This document shows, one piece after another, positions 8,635-16,036 of a stretch of 64,000 nt of DNA; positions within the stretch are counted from its first letter, which is position 1; every line of letters begins with the position of its first letter. The DNA comes from PMP191F sp047602185. Its GTDB lineage: Bacteria; Bacteroidota; Bacteroidia; Chitinophagales; Chitinophagaceae. The DNA lies in contig JASGHY010000001.1 of the NCBI GenBank assembly GCA_047602185.1, positions 5,208,001 through 5,272,000 of the forward strand, in the 5' to 3' direction. Below the pieces are notes generated by a model that was not told the DNA's origin, ran no database searches, and saw only the letters and a list, made by a program, of their open reading frames with translations. The translations under genes were made by a program, and so were the position numbers.

Positions 8635-9126
8635 ATGACTGTGATAACGCGTATGTCTGCTGACCAGCAGGCTGTCATTTTAGATATTTACCGGCAGGGC
8701 ATTGCTTCCGGTATGGCTACGTTTGAAACAGAAGTTCCTTCATGGGAAGAGTTTGAAAGCAAGTACTTACCGCATTCGAGGATAATGGTGCTGGAAGATG
8801 GTGTATTGGCCGGGTGGGCAGCACTCTCCCCGGTATCCACGCGCGACTGCTATAGAGGCGTTGCCGAGGTAAGTGTATATGTGGCTGATAGCCACCAGCG
8901 TAAGGGTATCGGCAGAATGCTGTTGCAGGGATTAATTAAAGAGAGCGAGCAGAATGGCATCTGGTCGCTGCTGAGTGTGATACACGAAGAAAATAAAGCC
9001 AGCATTCACCTGCATGAACAATGCGGCTTCCGGTACATTGGCTATCGCGAAAAAATTGCCCGTCTCAATGGAGTATGGCTTACCACGGTAATGATGGAAA
9101 GAAGAAGCGTGATGGTGGGGGTGTGA
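8635..9126 (+). CDS. GNAT N-acetyltransferase (phosphinothricin/methionine sulfoximine acetyltransferase-like)
   Basis: A GNAT-fold acetyl-CoA-dependent N-acetyltransferase of 163 residues. The family pattern of Pat/Bar/MnaT-type enzymes is clear: IYRQGIASGMATFETEVPSW at the start, GWAALSPVSTRDCYRGVAEVSVYV, the acetyl-CoA loop SHQRKGIGRMLL (R/QxxGxG/A) and NKASIHLHEQCGFRYIGYREKI near the end. Enzymes of this group acetylate methionine sulfoximine, phosphinothricin or related amino-acid derivatives. The exact substrate cannot be read from sequence. The ATG at 8635 gives full family length. It stands alone, divergent from the S41 peptidase. Confidence 0.88.
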   Translation: MTVITRMSADQQAVILDIYRQGIASGMATFETEVPSWEEFESKYLPHSRIMVLEDGVLAGWAALSPVSTRDCYRGVAEVSVYVADSHQRKGIGRMLLQGLIKESEQNGIWSLLSVIHEENKASIHLHEQCGFRYIGYREKIARLNGVWLTTVMMERRSVMVGV

Positions 9127-9179
9127 AAGCCGGATACTGGTTACAGGATGCCGGTTTCCGGATGCAGGCTCTCTGAGTA

Positions 9180-9380
9180 AATAGGTTGGCAGTTGGCAAT
9201 TTGCAGTTGTCCGATATCAGAAATCAGACTTCATATTTCTGACTGTTTGTATTTTCTTTCGAAATTCGATATTCAAAATTTGACATTCGATATTTCCTCC
9301 TCCCGTACTTCTAACTTCGTATTTCGTACTTCCTTTACCTACAACCTATAACTTAAAACTTACAACCTGTATTCACGTTC
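9180..9380. repeat. Low-complexity intergenic stretch with short degenerate repeats
   Basis: Between the GNAT and NTF2-like genes the sequence consists of short near-repeats such as TTCGATATT, ATTCGATATTC, TTCGTATTTCG and ACTTACAACCT in several close variants. I see no open frame with coding character and no clean hairpin with a T-tract. Such stretches are common between convergent genes in this group. No function is claimed. Confidence 0.5.
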
Positions 9381-9385
9381 TGTAA

Positions 9386-9913
9386 CTATTTAAGATACTT
9401 CTCCGGTATCGGGAACTCCGGTGTTTCAGACTGCCATAATATATTAATGATCCACCACCGGTTGCCATCAAACCATAACTGTATACTGTTAATGCCGCGT
9501 ACAAATGGTTTTGCATCATCGGCCTTTCTTCGTGATTCGTACGTGCTGAAGAGCTGTACTACATTGCCAAACTGGTCAGTTTTCCGGCTGATCTCTTTTT
9601 CAAAAAAGCCATTCTTCTCCAGTGTGGGACCAGCAGTAGTAATATAATCTTCCACACTCATTGTGCGCCTGCTGGCGGTTCCATCAGGTCTTTTACCTGT
9701 AGCGATCAATTTTGCTTCAGGAATAAAAAGTGTACGGAAGCGATCCCAGTTACGGACCTTACCGGCGTCGCCGGAAATAACATCGTACAGGGCAGCAATG
9801 ATGCCATCCATTGATGAAACATCCTTTGTATTGGCAGGGATACTATCTGTGTAATTAGCTGAGGCAGTGAAGCATGCAAGGCTGATCAGTATCAATAGGA
9901 ATGACTTCTTCAT
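9386..9913 (-). CDS. Secreted NTF2-like (SnoaL-fold) protein
   Basis: A 175-residue protein with a signal peptide (MKKSFLLILISLACFTASA) followed by an NTF2/SnoaL-like cone-fold domain. Family traits are MDGIIAALYDVISGDAGKVRNWDRFRTLF near the start (a helical pair before PEAKLI), a middle MSVEDYITTAGP and the terminal strands SIQLWFDGNRWWIINILWQSE. Related secreted proteins occur widely in Bacteroidota without an assigned reaction, and no catalytic residues can be named. It is monocistronic, convergent with GNAT and followed on its upstream side by a gene-free stretch. Confidence 0.78.
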   Translation of the reverse strand: MKKSFLLILISLACFTASANYTDSIPANTKDVSSMDGIIAALYDVISGDAGKVRNWDRFRTLFIPEAKLIATGKRPDGTASRRTMSVEDYITTAGPTLEKNGFFEKEISRKTDQFGNVVQLFSTYESRRKADDAKPFVRGINSIQLWFDGNRWWIINILWQSETPEFPIPEKYLK

Positions 9914-10217
9914 GGTTGTCGGTTTCTATACTGTAAACTACAGCTTCTCTTTTACAAGGAAAACCGTTTCCATGTGAAAAGGATGTGATTTGTTAAAACA
10001 ACCTAAAGCTTCTTTTCATTAAGATTTCTATAACAAGCTTTTGCGCAATTTGTGCGTCTATAATATAAGGATGCACAGCCAGGGCGATGGTAAGAGGCGT
10101 AGTAGCAGATTGTGTAAAAGCCCTGTTGTTTGCATTTTGATGTACATGAAACTTTTTGAATACAAGGGTCATTTATAAATAGTTAGTCGGACGGTTTTTC
10201 ATGGGTATTGGAAAACG
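9914..10217. other. Gene-free stretch upstream of the NTF2-like gene; one very weak plus-strand small reading frame
   Basis: Together with the terminator after it, this is a 372-nt gap between genes. The part near 9914 presumably holds the promoter of the minus-strand NTF2-like gene, but I could not find a clean TAnnTTTG element. A 36-codon plus-strand frame runs from ATG 10071 to TAA 10181 (begins MHSQGDGKRR, ends FEYKGHL). It is followed 36 nt later by a bidirectional hairpin. There is no other support that it is translated. Confidence 0.35.
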
Positions 10218-10250
10218 AAAAGGAGCTCATTTGAGCTCCTTTTTCTTTGA
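10218..10250. terminator. Bidirectional intrinsic terminator
   Basis: A perfect 12-bp stem (AAAAGGAGCTCA, 10218-10229; partner 10232-10243) with a 2-nt loop is flanked by T-rich DNA on one side and A-rich DNA on the other, so it can act on both strands. On the minus strand it lies 43 nt after the stop of the gene ending at 10286, its most likely user. On the plus strand there is no confirmed gene upstream. Confidence 0.8.
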
Positions 10251-10285
10251 TGTCCATGCGTCCTTTACTATTTTTTAGCTCCCGG

Positions 10286-10924
10286 CTATTCTTTTTCGTC
10301 CTGGTATTTTGTGAAAGCAGTAGTTGGTTGCCGCTGACTTACCGGTGTTGCATTACTGGTTTGTACCAGCAGGGCCTGCTGCCCGGTTTTAAATACCTGT
10401 TGACTCAAGCTGGTTTGTACGGTTGAAGAACGACGTGTGCTTACATAGTAACCGGAAAAAATATCAGCCTTGTTCTCTTCAAACGAAGGATTGCTGATCT
10501 GCAATTGTTTCCAGTGTCCTTTTTGTTCTTCAACATAAAAACTAATATCGTCGAAGTAAAACCTGCCATTACCATTTACAGCCGCATAAAACCAAAGTCT
10601 TTTGGCATGGGGTTGTATGGAACCGATCACCGTATAAATGATCCAGTCCTGTTCCTGGCGCGATTCAACCTTATAATTGCTGTTTATAAAATCATCTTTA
10701 CCCGCCCCGGCGGCAATACCATGTATGCGTACACGCGAAAGCGTATCAGAGGCGTCAGCGCGTACGGCAATTTCATATCGGAAATTTTTACCCTGGTAGG
10801 CTGTAACGGGAATTTCTTTTACGAAGTAAAATTCTTCGGTGTAGTGATAGCTGCTCAGTTGGGTTTGAGCAGTGGCAGACAGGTAAAGCAAACCTGTAAA
10901 AAAAACAAGTGCTGCTTTTTTCAT
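10286..10924 (-). CDS. Secreted protein with carbohydrate-binding-like beta-sandwich, unknown function
   Basis: The ATG at 10924 is chosen because it starts a signal peptide (MKKAALVFFTGLLYLSATAQ). Longer upstream codons give no signal sequence. The mature part (about 190 residues) has alternating strands such as NFRYEIAVRADASDTL, WIIYTVIGSIQPHAKRLWFY and NGNGRFYFDDISFYVEE. This resembles the beta-sandwich at the N-terminus of the S41 peptidase in this window (WIDNLELTI) and CBM-like domains in general. The C-terminal part repeats a second strand pattern (SNPSFEENKADIFSGYYVS) and ends in a polar tail. No catalytic motif is visible. It is monocistronic with a good terminator. Confidence 0.72.
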   Translation of the reverse strand: MKKAALVFFTGLLYLSATAQTQLSSYHYTEEFYFVKEIPVTAYQGKNFRYEIAVRADASDTLSRVRIHGIAAGAGKDDFINSNYKVESRQEQDWIIYTVIGSIQPHAKRLWFYAAVNGNGRFYFDDISFYVEEQKGHWKQLQISNPSFEENKADIFSGYYVSTRRSSTVQTSLSQQVFKTGQQALLVQTSNATPVSQRQPTTAFTKYQDEKE

Positions 10925-11559
10925 GGGTAGGGATTTAGAGTACATCACCAACGCTGAATGATATCTGTTTGTTGCGGCCGGGGTCAAATTTCAAGGTAAA
11001 TGGTTAGTCATATTAATACATTTCGTCATTTCGGGCGAAGAAGCAATCCTGGTTGCCGACTTCTCCATTTTCCCCTCGCCCTGAAGGACGAGGCAATGGC
11101 TTTAACCCCATTTTCTGAGAAACAGCATTTCCTGACCGGCTAAAGCCGGGAATAAAGGTGTGACACGGTTGCAGCATCCGATTACCATCGAACAGCGTGC
11201 TTAACCGTGCCACGCCTTCCCCTACTTTGCGTTCAGCATTAAGCGTTCCGCGTTTAGCCTGCCTCCGGACTCCTTAACATCAACTCCCTGTTTCAGCATA
11301 GTTTCCTTATTACTTAACCCTTATTTTCTACGCTTTTACCTAAGAGCAAACAATACCCAAACTATAAGCAAGTATTAGCCAAACAATACCTAAACTATAA
11401 GGAAACTATAACCAGACACCTGGAAATACCCTATTAATCAATAAAATACCCTCATGCGATCGCTGTAAATGTTAAAACCAAAGCTACGGGTACGTACCAG
11501 TAGAAGTATGTCATGGGTGGCTGTAAAGTGATCAGAGATAGGCTGTAACTTTAAGGAGA
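10925..11559. other. 635-nt gene-free, repeat-containing intergenic region
   Basis: No convincing gene is present. The segment around 11030-11220 has small palindromes (CTCGCCCTGAAGGACGAG near 11076; CCGGCTAAAGCCGG near 11137) and a minus-strand frame of 66 codons whose translation (ending CFFARNDEMY) looks like the fortuitous product of the CGTCATTTCGGGCGAAG-type intergenic repeats of Bacteroidota. A 21-bp direct repeat follows at 11348-11401. The last 100 nt should hold the promoter of the next gene. Confidence 0.5.
11348..11401. repeat. Two-copy 21-bp direct repeat, period 33 bp
   Basis: Copies at 11348-11368 and 11381-11401 read AAACAATACC(C/T)AAACTATAAG and differ at one base. A degenerate third half (GAAACTATAA) follows directly. 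The 33-bp spacing is three helical turns. It sits 160 nt upstream of the small gene at 11560. Whether it is a regulatory site or a slipped duplication cannot be told. Confidence 0.7.
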
Positions 11560-12003
11560 ATGAAAAATGAGCGGAGTGACATAACGAATATTCAAGTGGA
11601 TCCGGATAACCCTGCATATATCATCTGGATCGGGACGATGCACAAACGTAACCTCACGTTTTACATGCTGAATGGTCAGTACCTGGTGCGGGCGAAAAGC
11701 TCATTGGATGGAAACCGGGTAAAACGCTCTCCAAAGTTTAAGAAGACAAGGCAGTTTGCCGCTAAACTGGGCAGGGCTTCGGCCATTGCATCTGAGGTGT
11801 ATGGGCAATTACCGGAAGGATGGAAACTGCACAGCCTGTACCGCAAGCTGGTAGGAGCAGGTAACCAGTTGCTGAAAACAAAGGACGCTACTGATGAGGA
11901 GATAAAAAGCGCATTGCGGGAATACCTGTATAGCCTGGGATACAACCCGGCAATCAATTACGAAGAGATAAAGCCTAATATATTGAACGAAGCAGTGAAG
12001 TAG
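11560..12003 (+). CDS. Conserved lineage-specific protein of unknown function
   Basis: A basic 147-residue protein without signal peptide or membrane segment. The central part, with LVRAKSSLDGNRVKRSPKFKKTR, FAAKLGRASAIASEVYGQLP and the following LYRKLVGAGNQLLK, resembles a family I recall as recurrent hypothetical proteins in Chitinophagaceae and relatives. It is rich in Lys and Arg, which could suit nucleic-acid binding, but no named domain is seen. Unusually for this phylum, the ATG is preceded by a good Shine-Dalgarno-like AAGGAG (11553-11558). Repeat-rich gaps flank it on both sides, and no operon partner exists. Confidence 0.7.
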   Translation: MKNERSDITNIQVDPDNPAYIIWIGTMHKRNLTFYMLNGQYLVRAKSSLDGNRVKRSPKFKKTRQFAAKLGRASAIASEVYGQLPEGWKLHSLYRKLVGAGNQLLKTKDATDEEIKSALREYLYSLGYNPAINYEEIKPNILNEAVK

Positions 12004-12124
12004 CTGCAAAAGCCGTTATAATTAAGCCAACGCGTACTGTTATACCTGCTGCTACAAAAACCAAAGGGATAGCGATAAGAAGATATTACAGGAGACGTGT
12101 GACCGGTAACCGGATTCAAGTTGA

Positions 12125-12415
12125 AGGTTTAAAGTTTAAGGTGTTGCATGTTGAAGTGAATGAGTAAATGCAACCGGCTGCTATACAGGCAATTCTTTTC
12201 TGCAACCGCTGACTTTTACAATTAAAGAGAAAGCACGAATCTGAAGATCTTAAACTTTATGTTTTGTAGGGGACAGGTTAAAAGTTTAAGGTATAAAGTA
12301 CTGCACGTTGAAGTGCGTGAGTAAATGAGATATGCTGATAGATCAGCAGCTGATTTCTGCAATTACTGGCTTTTCCAATTAAAAAGGAAAGCCCAAACTT
12401 AAAGACCTTAAACTA
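12125..12415. repeat. Diverged tandem duplication of a palindrome-bounded element of about 140-150 bp
   Basis: Two diverged copies (about 12125-12260 and 12275-12415) share the order AAAGTTTAAGGT..., GTTGAAGTG, GAGTAAATG, a Ctg-rich middle, CAATTAAA and CTTAAAC. Each copy is bounded by an inverted pair. In copy 1 AAAGTTTAAG (12131-12140) and CTTAAACTTT (12249-12258) are perfect complements. In copy 2 AAAGTTTAAGGT pairs with ACCTTAAACTATAT. The copies lie just past the stop of feoB. This is the look of a small non-coding palindromic repeat family. The whole 435-nt gap (12004-12438) contains no gene. Confidence 0.7.
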
Positions 12416-12438
12416 TATACTTTAAGCCTTACACCTGC

Positions 12439-14556
12439 CTATTTGAACAATTGAAATACCAGCAGGCTCATTACATAAGCGAGGCCAGTCATGTACACCA
12501 GTTGAATGATGGGCCATTTCCAGCTACGGGTTTCGCGCTTTACAATAGCCAGTGTGCTCATGCACTGCATGGCAAATACGTAAAACACCATTAATGAAAG
12601 CCCGGAAGCCAGCGTATATACTTTGGAGCCATCAGGCCAGGTAGCAGAGCGCAGTTTTTCCATCAGCGTAGCTTCTTCGTGTTCATCTGATTCCACACTA
12701 TAAAGTGTAGACATGGTGCCTACAAACACTTCGCGTGCTGCAAAAGAAGTAATGAGGGCAATACCTATTTTCCAATCGTAGCCCAGTGGCTTAATAGCCG
12801 GTTCTATAGATTTACCGAGAATGCCTGCGTAAGAGTTGGCAAGCAGGTCTGTATTTTTCTGGCGGGTCAGTTCAGCTTCGTTATCGGGATTGGCTTTGAT
12901 CAGTTGTTCGTAGCGATCTTCTACGGCCTGCATCCTGTCCTTAGGGCCGTAGGTACTGATAGCCCATAGAATAAGGCTGATGACCATGATAACCCTTCCC
13001 GCATCTACCACAAAAATTTTGGCTTTGCTGAACATGGTGATGAATACATTTTTCCAGCGTGGCGCACGGTATACCGGTAACTCAAGAATGAAGAAGCTTT
13101 TTTCTTTGGTTTTGATGAACCATTTGGCCACGTAAGATACTACCAAGGCCATTACCAGCCCCAGCAGGTAAAGTCCCATCATTACCAATCCCTGCAGGCC
13201 TATAAAGCCCAGGAATGTTTTGCGGGGAACAACCAGCCCGATGAGAATGGTATATACAGGTAAGCGGGCACTGCAACTCATCAGTGGGGTGATGAGGATC
13301 GTCAGCAGGCGCTCTTTTTTATTTTCAATATTGCGGGCACTCATAACAGCAGGTACTGCACAGGCAAAACCGCTGATCATGGGCATTACACTTTTTCCGT
13401 TAAGCCCCACCTTGCGCATCAGCTTATCGGTAAGAAAGCTGATACGTGCCATATAGCCGGTATCTTCCAGTATAGTGATCAGTCCAAACAGGATCATGAT
13501 CTGTGGTACAAAAATTACGATGCCTCCGAGACCAGCCAGGAGACCATTTACAAAAAGGTCGCTCCACCAGGCTTGTGGCAATATGCCGCCGAGCCAGGAA
13601 GTAAGGCTGGAAAAGCCGCTGTCAATAAGGTCCATTGGAAATGAGGCCAGCCAGAACACGGCCTGGAACAAGGCAAACAAAACGATCAGCAGGTCCACAT
13701 AGCCCCATACGCGGTGCAGCAGAAAGTTGTCGAGCTTTTCGGTGAACAAGGATTTGGCCAGTGGCGATGGCTCAGAAACAGATTGTTTCAGAATGCCGCC
13801 AATACGCTGGTAGCGTTGCAGAATTTCTTCTGCCTGTGTTTTGGTATGGTTGAACTTATGTGTCTCTTCAATGCTTTCGATCTTTTGCTGTGTACTGTCA
13901 TCCAGTGCAAAAGATTCATGATTGATGAGATAGTGAATGGCACGGTAATCACTCAGTTCGGGAAGTATCTTTTTTACATCCTGTACAGCTTCGCTGGCCA
14001 GGGCGCTGTTGTTGATAAAATCGCGCACAGGGGCTTTATAGAGGTGCAGCGCTGTTTGTTCTATTGCTTTTTTAAGCGCAGGGACCCCTTTGTTCTTACG
14101 GGGGTTGATGGGAATTACAGGAACACCCAGTTCTCTTTCGAGGGCAGCCACATCGATCTGGATATCCTTTTTACGGGCAATATCCATCATGGTGAGGCCA
14201 ATAACGATAGGTATTTTGAGGTCAATGATCTGCGAAGCAAACAGCAGGTTACGTTTCAGGTTACTGGCATCGGCAATCAGCACTACCATTTCAGGGCTCA
14301 CCTGTTTATCCTGCTGCATCAATACACGGTAAGCCACCCACTCATCTTCACGACGGGGATATAAGCTGTAAGTACCGGGCAGATCAATGATGTTGGCAGT
14401 AAGCTCGGGAGAAATGACGCAGTCGCCGGTTTTTTTATCAACCGTTACGCCGGGGAAGTTGCCTACTTTCTGGTTCAGGCCCGTTAATACGTTAAAAAGA
14501 GAGCTTTTTCCGCTATTAGGGTTTCCTACCAGGCCGATTTGTATAGTCTTAACCAT
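12439..14556 (-). CDS. feoB: Ferrous iron transport protein B
   Basis: FeoB is the inner-membrane Fe(II) transporter with an N-terminal G-protein domain. The 705-residue protein starts at the ATG at 14556 (MVKTIQIGLVGNPNSGKSS), because the G1 motif must sit near the N-terminus. The G1 motif GNPNSGKSS, GVTVDKKTG (G2 region), DLPGTYSL (G3) and TMMD (G4) are visible in the first 130 residues. The membrane part follows with two Gate-type regions: GFACAVPAVMSARNIENKKERLL, with the conserved Cys (read as GFACAVPAVM and RNIENKKERLL), then SCSARLPVYTILIG. No feoA lies next to it. About 175 nt separate it from the upstream ldhA. Confidence 0.95.
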   Translation of the reverse strand: MVKTIQIGLVGNPNSGKSSLFNVLTGLNQKVGNFPGVTVDKKTGDCVISPELTANIIDLPGTYSLYPRREDEWVAYRVLMQQDKQVSPEMVVLIADASNLKRNLLFASQIIDLKIPIVIGLTMMDIARKKDIQIDVAALERELGVPVIPINPRKNKGVPALKKAIEQTALHLYKAPVRDFINNSALASEAVQDVKKILPELSDYRAIHYLINHESFALDDSTQQKIESIEETHKFNHTKTQAEEILQRYQRIGGILKQSVSEPSPLAKSLFTEKLDNFLLHRVWGYVDLLIVLFALFQAVFWLASFPMDLIDSGFSSLTSWLGGILPQAWWSDLFVNGLLAGLGGIVIFVPQIMILFGLITILEDTGYMARISFLTDKLMRKVGLNGKSVMPMISGFACAVPAVMSARNIENKKERLLTILITPLMSCSARLPVYTILIGLVVPRKTFLGFIGLQGLVMMGLYLLGLVMALVVSYVAKWFIKTKEKSFFILELPVYRAPRWKNVFITMFSKAKIFVVDAGRVIMVISLILWAISTYGPKDRMQAVEDRYEQLIKANPDNEAELTRQKNTDLLANSYAGILGKSIEPAIKPLGYDWKIGIALITSFAAREVFVGTMSTLYSVESDEHEEATLMEKLRSATWPDGSKVYTLASGLSLMVFYVFAMQCMSTLAIVKRETRSWKWPIIQLVYMTGLAYVMSLLVFQLFK

Positions 14557-14730
14557 TACTAAGTTCCTGTTTCTCAATTATGTCCGACAGAATATAATGC
14601 CGGGCAATACAGCCCGTGGCGCCATTCCGCAGGACGGTTAGGGCTAAATGGCAAATGTACCAATATGCCCGCAGGTGAGGTTACGATTTTGGGTAAAACG
14701 GCATTAATAAAATCTGAAAATTTCCGGGCT

Positions 14731-15711
14731 TTAAACCTCGTTTTCCAGCTTTTTGCCTGCTTCAAAGTCGCTGATATTGTGCAAAGTAGTGAGGGCAATC
14801 TGTGTAAGGGCCTCATCTGTCAGAAATCCCTGGTGGGCGGTGATCAATACATTGGGAAAGCTCATGAGGCGCATAATAGTATCATCCTCAATGATTTCTT
14901 CGGAAAGATTGTAGAAGAACAGCTTTTCTTCCTGCTCGTATACATCAATACCCAGCTGACCTAGCTGGCCTGTTTTCAGCGCCTCAATGGCTGCCTTGGT
15001 ATCAATGAGAGCGCCTCTGCTGGTATTAATAAGCATGGCGCCTTTTTTCATCATGGCCAGGGTTTGGGCGTTGAAAAGGTGGCGGGTCTGTTCGTTCAGC
15101 GGGCAGTGCAGCGAAATAATATCGCACTGGGGCAGCAGCTTTACCAGGGGCTCGTATTCAAATCCCTTTGCTTCCAGGTGTTTGTTGGCAACTACATCAA
15201 AAGCCAGTATGCGGCAACCAAAGCCCTGCATAATGGAGCCGAAGATCTCCCCGATCTTACCGGTACCAATAACGCCCACTGTTTTGCCATGCAGGTCGAA
15301 ACCGGTAAGTTTTTCTAAAGAAAAATTGCCTTCGCGCACGCGGTTGTAAGCCTTATGTGTTTTGCGGTTGAGTGTTAAGATCAGGGCCACCGCATGCTCT
15401 GCTACTGCATAGGGCGAATAAGCAGGTACGCGTACTACGCGGATATTGTGCTGCCGGGCTGCGTTAAGGTCTACATTGTTGAAACCTGCACAACGCAGCG
15501 CAATGATCTCCACGCCCTGTTTGGCCAGTTGGGCAATAATGGGTGCAGGTAACTGGTCGTTCACAAATACACAAATGGCTTTAAAGCCATTTACCAGCGA
15601 AAGCGTTTGCTCACTAAGCGGTACATCAAAAAATACCAGTTCGTGTGCAGTGTTGTGCCGGTTGAAGTATTGTCTGTCGTATGATTGGGTGGAGAAGAAG
15701 GCGATTTTCAT
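14731..15711 (-). CDS. ldhA: D-lactate dehydrogenase (2-hydroxyacid dehydrogenase, LdhA-like)
   Basis: A NAD-dependent D-2-hydroxyacid dehydrogenase of 326 residues that would interconvert pyruvate and D-lactate. The start at ATG 15711 (MKIAFFSTQSYDRQYFN) matches the LdhA N-terminus. Codons upstream are not family-like. Visible marks are the dinucleotide loop GVIGTGKIG, NTSRGALID with the catalytic Arg, DVYEQEEKLFF with the Glu, and LITAHQGFLTDEAL with the His. The EEKLFFYN...IEDD...FPNVL stretch is specific to the LdhA branch rather than to phosphoglycerate or glyoxylate enzymes. It is upstream of feoB on the same strand but 175 nt away, so probably separate. Confidence 0.93.
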   Translation of the reverse strand: MKIAFFSTQSYDRQYFNRHNTAHELVFFDVPLSEQTLSLVNGFKAICVFVNDQLPAPIIAQLAKQGVEIIALRCAGFNNVDLNAARQHNIRVVRVPAYSPYAVAEHAVALILTLNRKTHKAYNRVREGNFSLEKLTGFDLHGKTVGVIGTGKIGEIFGSIMQGFGCRILAFDVVANKHLEAKGFEYEPLVKLLPQCDIISLHCPLNEQTRHLFNAQTLAMMKKGAMLINTSRGALIDTKAAIEALKTGQLGQLGIDVYEQEEKLFFYNLSEEIIEDDTIMRLMSFPNVLITAHQGFLTDEALTQIALTTLHNISDFEAGKKLENEV

Positions 15712-16036
15712 TTGTATTGACCTGTATTGATGAGCTTGCGTGAAATTAATCGTTTTTCGCAGAGTGCCTTCCTGAAATGCAAAAAGGCCGCCTTGCGGCA
15801 ACCTCTTTGTCTGTTGTTGTGAGTAAAAGAACTGCGTTTAGAATGAATATCTCAGACCGGGTAGTATGGATAATAACCGGAAAACCCGTGTATAATGCAA
15901 TTTTTGCAAAACTAGCAGGCGCTTTTCAGGACCATGTTATGCCAATATTAAGCCGTGTTAAGGGCTCGTTGCCCAAATGTTAACGCCCAAAGCAACAGCA
16001 ATGCTTATCTTTGCCGTCCTAAAATTTTTGCAGGTT
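15712..16036. other. Divergent intergenic region between ldhA and asnS
   Basis: This 325-nt gap holds the asnS promoter element at 16006 and, at 15786-15808, a hairpin GCCGC-CTT-GCGGC with complementary flanks AAAAAGG/CCTCTTT. Read on the minus strand it ends in a T5 run, like an intrinsic terminator lying 75 nt before the ldhA start. It could be a leader terminator for ldhA or end a short minus-strand transcript. No open frame in the gap looks coding. Confidence 0.5.
16006..16013 (+). promoter_or_regulatory. -7 promoter element of asnS (TATCTTTG)
   Basis: The octamer matches the Bacteroidota -7 consensus TAnnTTTG and lies 23 nt before the asnS ATG at 16037. Transcription would start near 16019, after the earlier in-frame ATG at 15977, which supports the start chosen for asnS. 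No good -33 TTTG is visible at the usual distance. Confidence 0.6.

Noticed and set aside
11013..11213. Minus-strand 66-codon frame ending CFFARNDEMY
   Set aside because: This is the typical chance translation of intergenic repeats of Bacteroidota, without domain or start context.
13714..14364. Plus-strand open frame of 216 codons inside feoB
   Set aside because: It is antisense to a clear FeoB GTPase domain, its translation has no signal or domain, and long opposite-strand frames are common in this base composition.
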